Source: Gemmatimonadota bacterium | GTDB taxonomy: Bacteria > Gemmatimonadota > Gemmatimonadetes > Gemmatimonadales > GWC2-71-9 | DNA length: 64,000 nt | NCBI GenBank assembly: GCA_003222035.1 | Contig: QHUS01000059.1 | Span: forward strand, 32,896-96,895 | Reading direction: 5' to 3' | Shown here: positions 1 through 8,656 of the stretch, one piece after another | Layout of the letters: each line of letters starts with the position of its first letter | Numbering within the stretch: the first letter of the stretch is position 1 | Notes under the pieces: model-generated | Told to the model about the DNA's origin: nothing | What the model saw: only the letters and a program-made list of their open reading frames with translations | Databases searched by the model: none | Position numbers and translations under genes: made by a program

Positions 1-1
1 A

Positions 2-1138
2 CTTGCGCGGGAGCTTGCCGGGATCGTGCGACGCCTCGACCCCACGCGGCCGATCACGTCCGCCAACAACAATGGCAGCTCGGCGAATCCGGTCTTTCAC
101 GCCGGCGCCCTCGACCTGCTCGGCCACAACTACCATCACGAGGCCTGGGCGAATTTTCCGACGCAGTTCCCGGGGGAGAAGTTCATCATCACCGAAGCGA
201 TGTCGGCGCTCAACTCACGTGGCTATTACGAGCAGCCCTCCGACAGCGTCGCGGTCTATTACACACCCTACGACACGAGCAAGCGGCCACTGCCGAACCA
301 GAACGGCCGCATCTCGGCGTACGATAACCGCCGAGCGTTCTGGGGCTCCCTGCATGAGGAGTCGCTGCGGCTGTTCGAGCGGTACCCGTTCCTCTCGGGC
401 ATGTTCATCTGGCAGGGGATTGACTACCTGGGTGAGCCCACGCCCTACGAGTGGCCTGCGCGCAGCTCCTATTTCGGCGTCGTGGATCTGGCGGGCTTCC
501 CGAAGGATCCCTACTACCTGTACCAGAGCGTCTGGATCACCCGGCCGATGCTGCACCTCCTCCCGCACTGGAACTGGACGGCCGGCGAGACCATCGACGT
601 CTGGGCCTACACCAACGCGGATGAGGTCGAGCTGTTCTTGAACGGCGCCTCGCTCGGCGTGAAGCGGAAGCCGGAGGACGTGTCACATCTGATGTGGCGG
701 GTGCCGTACGCGCCGGGCACGCTGCGAGCCGTCGCGCGCAAGAGCGGGCGGGTCGTCGCGACCGAGGAAGTGAAGACCGCCGGCACCCCTGCCCGCGTCG
801 CCCTGGCCCCCGACCGGCCGGCGATCCACGCCGATGGGAGCGACCTCTCGTTCGTCACCGTGACCGTGCTGGACAGCGCGGGCGTTCCCGTGCCGACCGC
901 GGATCAGCTGGTGCGCCTTCGGCTCGAGGGAGATGCGCGCATCGCGGGCGTCGACAACGGGGACCAGATCAGCCATGCGCCCTTCAAGGCCGATAGCGTG
1001 CGCCTCTTCGAAGGGAAGGCGCTCGTGATCGTACGCGCGGGCCGGACGGCGGGGACGGCGACGCTGATGGCTGCAGCCGACGGCGTGACGCCCGCCACGG
1101 TGCGGATCGAACTGAAGGCGGGCGGCTCGGGTTACTGA
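2..1138 (+). CDS. Glycoside hydrolase family 2 protein (beta-galactosidase-like), C-terminal part
   Basis: The reading frame enters from the left edge, so the 5' end is missing. The visible part has the end of the GH2 TIM barrel ([13 protein letters not shown], then [12 protein letters not shown], whose Glu is in the position of the family nucleophile, and [12 protein letters not shown]). An Ig-like C-terminal region of the DUF4982 type follows ([14 protein letters not shown]), then a last beta-sandwich domain ([14 protein letters not shown]). Family members hydrolyse beta-galactosides or related glycosides, usually outside the cytoplasm. The exact substrate cannot be read from this part. The gene is convergent with the PQQ dehydrogenase and their stop regions overlap by 7 bases. 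Confidence 0.88.
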   Translation, partial: LARELAGIVRRLDPTRPITSANNNGSSANPVFHAGALDLLGHNYHHEAWANFPTQFPGEKFIITEAMSALNSRGYYEQPSDSVAVYYTPYDTSKRPLPNQNGRISAYDNRRAFWGSLHEESLRLFERYPFLSGMFIWQGIDYLGEPTPYEWPARSSYFGVVDLAGFPKDPYYLYQSVWITRPMLHLLPHWNWTAGETIDVWAYTNADEVELFLNGASLGVKRKPEDVSHLMWRVPYAPGTLRAVARKSGRVVATEEVKTAGTPARVALAPDRPAIHADGSDLSFVTVTVLDSAGVPVPTADQLVRLRLEGDARIAGVDNGDQISHAPFKADSVRLFEGKALVIVRAGRTAGTATLMAAADGVTPATVRIELKAGGSGY

Positions 1139-3273
1139 GAGCCCTCGTCCAGCGCGAACGCCACGTAGCGCGCGGGCACTTGCGCCTTAGACTTGCCGCC
1201 GCTCGTGGCGATCGCCAGGAACTGCCGCCCCTTGACTTCGTACATCGCGAGCGTCGCGTTCCCCGCCGCCGGGAGCGTGGTCTCCCACAACAACTCACCC
1301 GTGGCCTTGTCGAACGCGCGCAGCTTGTCGTCGTAGTTGGTCGCCCCGATGAACAGCAGCCCGCCGGCCGTGACCACGGGGCCGCCGTAGTTCTCACACC
1401 CGGTGCCCGGCATCCCCTGGGCTGCCAGCGCGCGATATTCGCCGAGTGGAATCTTCCAGACGTACTTGCCAGAGTTCAGGTCGATCGCGTTGAGCGTGCC
1501 CCACGGTGGCTTCAAGGCGGGATATCCGTCGGGGTCGAGAAACCGCTCATACTGGACGCGGTATTTCTGGTCGATCCTCTCATCCTGCTGGGTCCGACCC
1601 CCCTGTCCCCCACTCTCTTCGGGCGAGGGGGGACGTGAGGACTTGCTGAGCACGTACCGCTGAATCGCCCCCAGCGCGTCCGAGCCCAAGTGCGCGAACC
1701 CGGGCATCCGTCCGCCCCCATCCGAGATGGCCGCCCTGATCTCCGGGATCGTGAGGCGATCGGTCAGGTTGACCAACGAGGGGATCGCGGGTGGTTGTCC
1801 CTGGCGATTCGCACCGTGACAGCTGGTGCATTCGCGCGTGTAGAGATCCTGACCGCCGGCCGTTTCCGTTGCCGGGGCGCGCTCGACGAGACTGACGATC
1901 CAGGGCATCTCGTTCGCATTCACGTACAAAATCGACGTCTCGGGATCGAAGGCGGCCCCGCCCCATTCCGCGCCGCCGTCCAGACCGGGAAACACAATCG
2001 TCCCCTGCAGGCTCAAGGGGACGAACTGGCCGGCGCTGCGCACTGTCCGGAACCGCTCGAGCACCGCGCTGTGTGCCTCCGGTGTCCGGACGGTGAGCAT
2101 GTTCTCGGTGAGCCGCTGGCGCGTGAACGGTTCGGGCTTCGTCGGCAGCGGCTGCGACTCGGCGGTGACCTCGCCCTCGACGTCGGACTTGGCGTACTTC
2201 CGGTACTTGATCGGGAACAGCGGCTTGCCGGTCTCGCGCTCGAACACGAACACGTGGCCGGACTTGGTGATCTGCGCCACTGCGTCGATTGCACGGCCGT
2301 CGCGATGCAGCGTGACGAGGTTCGGCGGCGCGGGCAAATCGCGATCCCAGATGTCGTGCCGCACGAACTGGAAGTGCCACACCCGCTCGCCCGTTTCCGC
2401 CTTGAGCGCGAGCAGCGAATTCGCGAACAGGTCGTCCCCGACCCGATTGGCTCCGTAAAAGTCGTCGGCCGCGGAGCCGGTGGGCACGAACACGAGGCCG
2501 CGCTGCACGTCGAGCGACATCCCGGTCCAGTTGTTCGCCGACCCGATGTACGTCCACGCGTCTTTGGGCCAGGTGTCGTAGCCGAGCTCGCCGGCTCGAG
2601 GGATCGTATGGAAGGTCCAGCGGAGCGCCCCGGTCCTGACGTCGTAAGCGCGCACGTCGCCTGGGGGCGTGGGCAGGCTTTCGGCGGTGCGGCTCCCGAC
2701 GATCAGAAGATCCTTATAGACGATGCCGGGCGCACCGAGATCCACCATCAGCCTCTCGCCGGGCCGCAGGCCATCGCGCATGTCGATGCGGCCACTGTCG
2801 CCGAAGGTGGTGACCGGCCGTCCCGTCCGCGCGTCGAGGGCGTACAGGAACTGGTGCACCCCGACGAAGATTCGCTCCTCGCTGCCGTCGCTCCAATACG
2901 CCACGCCCCGCGTCCGGCCGCCTCCCCCTCCTCCGCGCACCGCCCGGCCGTGGTACGGGTCGAAGCGCCACACCAGTGCGCCCGTCGCCGCGTCGAGTGC
3001 GACGACGTAGAGGCCGACGGTCGTGGCGTAAAACATCCCGTTCACGACGATGGGATTGACCTCGAGCTCCGAGCCCTCGAGGCCGTCGCTCGCATCGAAC
3101 ATCCACGCCACCTTGAGGCGCTTCACGTTCGCGCGGTTGATCTGGGTGAGGGACGAGTAGCGCATGCTCTCGGGTCCCCCGCCGTAGACCGGCCATTCGA
3201 CGGGACCGGACACGGGCGATTGTGCGGACAATGTCGCCACGGCGACAGGGACAATGCAGCAGGAGAGTCGCAT
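1132..3273 (-). CDS. PQQ-dependent dehydrogenase with inserted cytochrome c domain
   Basis: A 713-residue secreted quinoprotein. A short signal peptide ends near ATLSAQ. An eight-bladed PQQ propeller follows, with typical segments such as [14 protein letters not shown] and [27 protein letters not shown] cytochrome c haem site (CTSCH, Cys481-His485) lies in an insert before the last blades, as in membrane-type glucose and alcohol dehydrogenases. It should oxidise a sugar or alcohol in the periplasm and pass electrons to its own haem. The ATG is preceded by GGAGG at good spacing. It is read in the same direction as the upstream GH109 gene (33-base gap), so co-transcription is likely. The substrate is unknown. 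Confidence 0.9.
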   Translation of the reverse strand: MRLSCCIVPVAVATLSAQSPVSGPVEWPVYGGGPESMRYSSLTQINRANVKRLKVAWMFDASDGLEGSELEVNPIVVNGMFYATTVGLYVVALDAATGALVWRFDPYHGRAVRGGGGGGRTRGVAYWSDGSEERIFVGVHQFLYALDARTGRPVTTFGDSGRIDMRDGLRPGERLMVDLGAPGIVYKDLLIVGSRTAESLPTPPGDVRAYDVRTGALRWTFHTIPRAGELGYDTWPKDAWTYIGSANNWTGMSLDVQRGLVFVPTGSAADDFYGANRVGDDLFANSLLALKAETGERVWHFQFVRHDIWDRDLPAPPNLVTLHRDGRAIDAVAQITKSGHVFVFERETGKPLFPIKYRKYAKSDVEGEVTAESQPLPTKPEPFTRQRLTENMLTVRTPEAHSAVLERFRTVRSAGQFVPLSLQGTIVFPGLDGGAEWGGAAFDPETSILYVNANEMPWIVSLVERAPATETAGGQDLYTRECTSCHGANRQGQPPAIPSLVNLTDRLTIPEIRAAISDGGGRMPGFAHLGSDALGAIQRYVLSKSSRPPSPEESGGQGGRTQQDERIDQKYRVQYERFLDPDGYPALKPPWGTLNAIDLNSGKYVWKIPLGEYRALAAQGMPGTGCENYGGPVVTAGGLLFIGATNYDDKLRAFDKATGELLWETTLPAAGNATLAMYEVKGRQFLAIATSGGKSKAQVPARYVAFALDEGSQ

Positions 3274-3306
3274 CCGTTTTTTCCTCCGACCGGGATATCG
3301 CTCCGT

Positions 3307-4677
3307 CTAGGACTTGGCCTCGACGATCTCGAGCGGAGGGCGGTGCTGCCAGGCCCCCCGGGTAAAATCGGGGCACTCCATCGCCCGGCTCCCCCGCGCG
3401 ATCGAGCGCTCGGACAGCTCCGACACAGCGCTCCACGCCGCACCGTCGTACACGTCCATGTCCGTCGGATTCCCGGCGCGCAGGCTTTGGATGAGGCGGT
3501 AGTCCTCGATGTAGTCCATTCCTCCGTGTCCCGCGCCGCGGGAGCGCTCCTCGAGCGCTTGCCACAGCGGGTGCTCGTACTCGCCACGGTACGACTCGAG
3601 ATCTTCCCACTGATCGGCGGGGCTGCGGCCTTCGAGATAGATCTTCTGCTCGGGGTACTTTCGCACGAGGCCGCGCGTGCCCTGCAGCAAGAAGTTCCGA
3701 CTGTACGGGCGCGGCGAGTCGGTATCATGAGTGATCGCGATCGTCTGGCCCGCCACCGTCCGGATCAGGCTGGTGACCACGTCGCCCAGCGCGTACCGCT
3801 GGCGCGCTTCGGGGCTGTCCGGTCCGATGTGCTCCCCCGCCCAACGGTTCAGCCCCTGAGAGCGCGAGGCCATCGCGACCAGATAGCCGAACCGGTTTCC
3901 GCGGTTCACGTTCAAGCATTGGGATACGGGCCCGAGGCCGTGCGTCGGGTACAGGTCGCCGTTGCGCCGGATCGAATGCTTGATCCGCCAGCGGCCCTCG
4001 TAGTAGTCGGTGAGCTTGAGCTCGCGCAAATCATGCAGATAGCCGCACTCCGCGTGCAGCAGCTCGCCGAACAGGCCTTGGCGGACCATACGGAGAACCA
4101 TCATCTCGGTGCGGTCGTAGCAGACGTTCTCCATCATCACGCAGTGCCGGCGGGTCCGTTCGGCCGTTTCGACCAAGTCCCAGCACTCGTCGACGGTGAC
4201 GGCCATCGGCACCTCAGTGGCGGCGTGCTTGCCGGCCCGCATCGCTGCGAGGCAAATCGGCGTGTGCCACTCCCACGGCGTCGCGGTGAACACCAGATCG
4301 AGCTCCTGCTCCTCGCACATGCGGCGAAAGTCGTCGGGGCCGCGCGCATAACCGGCGGGGCGAGGCCGCCCGGCACCCTCGACGAGAGTCTGTATCTTGT
4401 CGACTTTCTCCGGGACGATGTCGCACACGGCGGTGATTGCAACGCCGTCGATCTTGAGAAAATTCTGGACGTGGCTCGATCCTTGATGGCCGACGCCGAC
4501 GAACCCGATCCGCACCGTCTCGAGCGGCGGGGCCGCGAACAGCCCGCGAATGGGACGGGCGTCCGGCGCCGGGTCGAGCAGCCCGTCACGTGCCCGCAGT
4601 CCAGCCGCGCCGAGGGTCAGTCCCAGGCCGGCGGCGGCGGTCTTCAAGAACTCTCGGCGATCGGAACGATCACTCAT
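3307..4677 (-). CDS. GH109-type alpha-N-acetylgalactosaminidase (Gfo/Idh/MocA fold)
   Basis: 456 residues. A Tat signal (DRREFLKTAAAG, residues 7-18) precedes a Rossmann NAD site (GFVGVGHQGSSH) and the conserved block ATPWEWHTPICLAAMRAGKH. The segment NGDLYPTHGLGPVSQCLNVN contains the catalytic-type histidine, near residue 246. These blocks are specific to GH109, whose members cleave terminal alpha-GalNAc by a redox-assisted NAD mechanism and act after Tat export. The gene is read towards the PQQ dehydrogenase. Its start codon shares the sequence CATG with the start of the kinase on the other strand. The family call is firm; the substrate is inferred from the family. Confidence 0.85.
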   Translation of the reverse strand: MSDRSDRREFLKTAAAGLGLTLGAAGLRARDGLLDPAPDARPIRGLFAAPPLETVRIGFVGVGHQGSSHVQNFLKIDGVAITAVCDIVPEKVDKIQTLVEGAGRPRPAGYARGPDDFRRMCEEQELDLVFTATPWEWHTPICLAAMRAGKHAATEVPMAVTVDECWDLVETAERTRRHCVMMENVCYDRTEMMVLRMVRQGLFGELLHAECGYLHDLRELKLTDYYEGRWRIKHSIRRNGDLYPTHGLGPVSQCLNVNRGNRFGYLVAMASRSQGLNRWAGEHIGPDSPEARQRYALGDVVTSLIRTVAGQTIAITHDTDSPRPYSRNFLLQGTRGLVRKYPEQKIYLEGRSPADQWEDLESYRGEYEHPLWQALEERSRGAGHGGMDYIEDYRLIQSLRAGNPTDMDVYDGAAWSAVSELSERSIARGSRAMECPDFTRGAWQHRPPLEIVEAKS

Positions 4678-5893
4678 GGCGCTTCCTCCCGGATCTGACT
4701 CGGCAGGCGTGTTCGACCCATCGGGCCCCGTTCACGTGGTGCGCGCGCCCGGGCGGGTCAACCTCATCGGGGAGCATATCGATTACTGCGGCCTCCCGGT
4801 ATTCCCAATGGCGCTCCAGCGCGGCATCCGCATGACATTCCAGCCGCGCCCGGATCCAGAGGCGCGCTTCATCAACCGCGATCCCCGCTTCGCGCCCGTC
4901 ACGTTCACCGTGGCGGAGAGCATCCGGCCCGCTCCCGCAGGCGATTGGGGAAACTACGTCCGGGCGGCGGCGCAGGCGGTGGCGCAACGGTTCCCGAATC
5001 TGCGCGGCGTCAACGCCCTGGTCGAGACCGATCTCCCGATCGCCGCCGGACTCAGCTCATCGTCCGCGCTCGTCGTGGCCACGGCGCTCGCGATACTGCA
5101 CGCCAACAGCGTGACGCTCCCCGCGCTCGAGCTGATCGAGCTGTTGAGTCGTGGCGAGCGCTACGTCGGTACGGCGGGTGGCGCGATGGATCAAGCCATC
5201 ATCATCGGTGCGGAGGCCGGGTGCGCAATACGGATCGATTTTCACCCGCTCCGACTTACCCCCACGGTCGTGCCCGCGGGTTGGCAGTTCCTCGTGGCAT
5301 GGAGCCTGGTGCACGCCGAGAAGTCCGGTGCCGACCGCCAGGCGTACAACGAGCGGACCAAGCAGTGCGAGGAGGCGCATCGCCTCGTGGCTGCGCGGCT
5401 CGGCCGGCAAGAGGACCCGTCCTACCCCGGCCTGCTCGCGGCGGCGTCGGTCGAGGAGCTGCTCGACGTGGCGCGCGCGACCCTCTCCGGCGTCCTGTTG
5501 CGGCGCTTTCGCCACGTCGTCACGGAAGCGACACGCGTGCGACTGGCCGAGATGGCCATGGCCCGGGGGAAGGAGGGGGACCTCACGGCGTTCGGGCAGC
5601 TGCTCGACGCCTCGCACGCCAGCCTGCGCGACGACTACGAGGTGAGCCATGCCGAGCTGGACCGGTTGGTGGAGCTGGCACGCGAAGCGGGCGCGGCCGG
5701 AGCCCGCTTGACGGGCGCCGGGTTCGGCGGCTCGATCGTGGCGCTCGTTCGCGCCGAGCGAGCAGCGGAGGTCATGGCGGCGCTGCGGGAGCGCTTCTAC
5801 GCGCCTCGAGGTGTCGCGGGCGACGTGGGCCAGCACCTGTTCGTCGCGGAGTCCGCGGCAGGGGCGGGGGTGCTCGACTCTGAGGCGGTCTAG
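4676..5893 (+). CDS. GHMP sugar kinase, galactokinase family, N-acetylgalactosamine kinase-like
   Basis: 405 residues from the ATG at 4676. Motifs seen: RAPGRVNLIGEHIDY near residue 20, the ATP loop GLSSSSALV near residue 124, ERYVGTAGGAMDQAI with the catalytic Asp near residue 171, and GAGFGGSIVAL near the C-terminus. Bacterial GalK has GEHTDYN here. The sequence GEHIDYCGLPVFPMA and the later FHPLRLTPTVVP instead resemble eukaryotic GALK2, which phosphorylates GalNAc at C1. Its neighbour across the strand is a GalNAc-releasing GH109, which fits. A plain galactokinase remains possible. It ends four bases from the convergent symporter gene. Confidence 0.83.
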   Translation: MALPPGSDSAGVFDPSGPVHVVRAPGRVNLIGEHIDYCGLPVFPMALQRGIRMTFQPRPDPEARFINRDPRFAPVTFTVAESIRPAPAGDWGNYVRAAAQAVAQRFPNLRGVNALVETDLPIAAGLSSSSALVVATALAILHANSVTLPALELIELLSRGERYVGTAGGAMDQAIIIGAEAGCAIRIDFHPLRLTPTVVPAGWQFLVAWSLVHAEKSGADRQAYNERTKQCEEAHRLVAARLGRQEDPSYPGLLAAASVEELLDVARATLSGVLLRRFRHVVTEATRVRLAEMAMARGKEGDLTAFGQLLDASHASLRDDYEVSHAELDRLVELAREAGAAGARLTGAGFGGSIVALVRAERAAEVMAALRERFYAPRGVAGDVGQHLFVAESAAGAGVLDSEAV

Positions 5894-5897
5894 CAAG

Positions 5898-7667
5898 TCA
5901 CTCGAACCCGACCAGCGGCACCAGGCGAAACAGCCACCAAGCCGCGCCCCCGGCCGCGGCCAGGCACGCGATGCCGGGGAGCGCCTTTCCGTACAACAGG
6001 TATCCGGTCCCGAAGAGTGCCGCGTAGATCACGGCGCATCCCAGGAACCAGCACAGGAACGCGGCCGTGACGCTCTCTCCCCCTCGACGCGCGCTCTGCG
6101 TGTTCACCGCGCCGCTCCAGCCGGGGCCGACGGGGCGGATGCGGTCGTAAAACGCCTGCAGCGTGGCGCGGTCGGTGGGCCGCGTGGCGAACGTGACGGC
6201 CAGCCAGACAACCGTGGTGACCGCGACGCCCGCCACGAGCTGGAGCGTCGGCGTGAAGGGCGCGAAGCCGAGCGCCCGGTGCACGAACTGGAAGTACAAC
6301 GCGACGGCGAACGAGATCACCATCCCGGCGATCTCGCTCCACGCATTGACCCGCCACCAGAACCAGCGCAGCAAAAAGATGAGTCCGGTCCCGGCGCCGA
6401 TCTGGAGCAGGATCTGGAACGTCTGGTACGCGTTCTCGAGCCAGAGCGACAGTACCGACGCGAGCGCGATCAGCACCACTGTGGCGGCACGTCCCACCAG
6501 CACGTAGTGACGCTCGTCCCGGTCGGGCGCCACGAATCGGCGGTAGCAGTCCTCGACCGCGTACGAGGCGCCCCAATTGAGGTGCGTGCTGATCGTGGAC
6601 ATGTAAGCCGCGGCGAGCGAGGCGACCATCAGCCCGAGCAGCCCGTGCGGGAGGTAGACGAGCATCGCCGAGTAGGCGAGATCGTGTCGCACAATCGCCC
6701 GGTCGATGTGGGGAAACCGGGCGGCGATGGAGGCGAGGTCGGGATAGACCACGAGCGACGCGAGCGCCACGAGGATCCACGGCCAGGGCCGGACGGCGTA
6801 ATGCAGCAGGTTGAAGAGCAAGGTCGTGCGCATGGCTTCGCGCTCGTTGCGCGCGGCGAGCATCCGCTGCGCCACGTAGCCGCCGCCCCCCGGCTCGGCG
6901 CCGGGATACCAGGTGCTCCACCACTGCACCGCGAGCGGCACGATCAGGACCGCCGCCGCGGTGCTCCAGTCGGAAAAGTCAGGCAACAGTGAAAGGCGCC
7001 CCACGACGGCGGGGTGGGCGAACAGGCCGGACAGGCCGCCGACCTCCGGGAGCCCGAGCGCCACGACGGCGGCCGTCACGGACCCGACCATCGCGAGCGT
7101 GAACTGAACGAAGTCGGTCAACACGACCCCTGAGAGCCCAGAGCTCGCGGCGTAGAGCACTGTGACGGCGCCGCCCACGACGACCGCCGTATGCCGATCC
7201 CAGCCGAGCAGCACGCCGGCGATCTTGGTCGCGGAGAGATTCACCGAGGCCATGATCATCACGTTGAAGAACACGCCGAGGTAGATCGCCCGGAACCCGC
7301 GGAGGAAGGCGGCCGGTTTGCCGGAGTAGCGCAGCTCGTAGAACGCGATGTCGGTGAGCGCCGCGGAGCGTCGCCACAGCTTGGCGTAGAAGAACACGGT
7401 GCACATGCCCGTGACCGCGAACGCCCACCACACCCAGTTTTGGCTCACGCCGCCGGTGCGCACGAGATCGGTGACGAGGTTCGGCGTATCGGTCGAGAAG
7501 GTCGTGGCCACGAGCGACACCCCCAGGAGCCACCACGACAGTCGCCGGCCCGACAGGAAGAACTCGTACCGCCCCTGTCCAGCGCGCCGCGTCACCGCCA
7601 GCCCGATCGCGATGCAGAGCACGGCGTACAGCGCCAGGACAATCCAGTCCCAGCTGTTCAGTCGCAT
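5898..7667 (-). CDS. Sodium:solute symporter (SSS family)
   Basis: 589 residues with about 13-15 hydrophobic segments. The start NSWDWIVLALYAVLCIAIG, the block YEFFLSGRRLSWWLLGVSLVATTFS with its sodium-site region, and AYMSTISTHLNWGASYAVED are typical of SSS sugar symporters (SGLT-like). The ATG at 7667 is chosen because residues encoded further upstream are not membrane-like. It overlaps the end of the nucleotidyltransferase gene by 10 bases, so it is the last gene of the run. It probably imports a sugar or sugar acid with sodium; which one is unknown. The neighbouring kinase, nucleotidyltransferase and DUF5107 genes suggest a hexose or amino-sugar. Confidence 0.9.
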   Translation of the reverse strand: MRLNSWDWIVLALYAVLCIAIGLAVTRRAGQGRYEFFLSGRRLSWWLLGVSLVATTFSTDTPNLVTDLVRTGGVSQNWVWWAFAVTGMCTVFFYAKLWRRSAALTDIAFYELRYSGKPAAFLRGFRAIYLGVFFNVMIMASVNLSATKIAGVLLGWDRHTAVVVGGAVTVLYAASSGLSGVVLTDFVQFTLAMVGSVTAAVVALGLPEVGGLSGLFAHPAVVGRLSLLPDFSDWSTAAAVLIVPLAVQWWSTWYPGAEPGGGGYVAQRMLAARNEREAMRTTLLFNLLHYAVRPWPWILVALASLVVYPDLASIAARFPHIDRAIVRHDLAYSAMLVYLPHGLLGLMVASLAAAYMSTISTHLNWGASYAVEDCYRRFVAPDRDERHYVLVGRAATVVLIALASVLSLWLENAYQTFQILLQIGAGTGLIFLLRWFWWRVNAWSEIAGMVISFAVALYFQFVHRALGFAPFTPTLQLVAGVAVTTVVWLAVTFATRPTDRATLQAFYDRIRPVGPGWSGAVNTQSARRGGESVTAAFLCWFLGCAVIYAALFGTGYLLYGKALPGIACLAAAGGAAWWLFRLVPLVGFE

Positions 7668-8656
7668 GCGAGTCGCTTGAATGCGGCACTCAGGTCGGCC
7701 GGGTAAACGCCGGTCTCCACCAGGTGTGCCACCTCGCCTCGTACGACCGCGTCGTCCGCCGAAAAGGTCATGCCGAACCACCGCTCGCGCGCCGGCAGAA
7801 CGCGCACTCGCGCTTCGCCCGTCGCCACCTGCGCGCCCACCGCCTCACTCAACAGAAACTCTGCCGACGGTTCCGCCCCCCGCATGTCGAAGAAGCGGGT
7901 GAACTGCCTCTCCAACGCGGGCAGCATCGCCTGTGTGAAGCCCCAGAGATTCATGGAGACGAGCTCGCCTCCGCCGAGCGCCACCGCTCGCCCGCTCGTC
8001 GTGTGCCCGGTGAATCGGGAGTCGCGTGCCGCGATATCGGTGACCTCCAAGAGCTGCGACAAATAGCCGTGAGTGTCCGATTGCGCAATGCCGCGTGACA
8101 CGCCGCCGTGCGGCGAGAGGGTCTCCGCCAGCGGGTACCCGATCAGGGCGTGCTCTCGGGCGCTCACGAGATGCTCGAACAGAGCCCGGTAGGCGCCCGC
8201 GCCGTAGAAGTCGTCGGCGTTCATTACGGCGAACGGTCCCGCGACCGCGGGCGCGGCGGCGAGGACGGCATGGCCGGTTCCCCACGGCTTGGTGCGGCCG
8301 GGCGGTGCCCGTTCGAGCGCCTGGCGCGCGTACGCGATCTCCACCCCGGCGCCGATGACCTCCGCCACGTGGCGGCGGAGCTGATCCTCGACGTCTCCTC
8401 GAACCACGAGCACGACTTTCCTGAAGCCGGCCCGGACGGCGTCGTAGACGCCGTAGTCGAGCAGCGCCTCGCCGCTTGGCCCCACCGGGGTGAGCTGCTT
8501 GAGCCCCCCGAAACGGGTCCCGAGACCCGCCGCGAGCACGACCAGGGTGGGCGGCGGGCTTGCCCCCGGGGTCAGTGAGCTCGGAGGACCTTGGTGCGAA
8601 GCGATGGAAGACCGCGGGCGAGGGGCATGCTCATTCGTACTCCCGATAAGCGCCAA
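7658..8656 (-). CDS. Sugar-phosphate nucleotidyltransferase-like protein
   Basis: 332 residues. The nucleotide loop LAAGLGTRFGGLKQ is near residue 41. GEALLDYGVYDAVRAGFRKV, TKPWGTGHAVLAA and the metal-binding NADDFYGAGAY follow. These match a family of about 300-residue nucleotidyltransferases often found beside sugar kinases and glycan-uptake genes. They should join a sugar-1-phosphate to a nucleotide. The first 36 residues are low in complexity and the only in-frame upstream start is TTG at 8656, so the true N-terminus is uncertain. The start overlaps the DUF5107 gene by 26 bases and the stop overlaps the symporter by 10, indicating translational coupling. With the GalNAc-kinase-like gene it could make UDP-GalNAc, which is inference. 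Confidence 0.82.
   Translation of the reverse strand: MALIGSTNEHAPRPRSSIASHQGPPSSLTPGASPPPTLVVLAAGLGTRFGGLKQLTPVGPSGEALLDYGVYDAVRAGFRKVVLVVRGDVEDQLRRHVAEVIGAGVEIAYARQALERAPPGRTKPWGTGHAVLAAAPAVAGPFAVMNADDFYGAGAYRALFEHLVSAREHALIGYPLAETLSPHGGVSRGIAQSDTHGYLSQLLEVTDIAARDSRFTGHTTSGRAVALGGGELVSMNLWGFTQAMLPALERQFTRFFDMRGAEPSAEFLLSEAVGAQVATGEARVRVLPARERWFGMTFSADDAVVRGEVAHLVETGVYPADLSAAFKRLACD

Noticed and set aside
1690..4698. A 1002-codon plus-strand frame
   Set aside because: It lies opposite the PQQ dehydrogenase and GH109 genes, whose domain motifs are clear. The composition is that of an antisense shadow.
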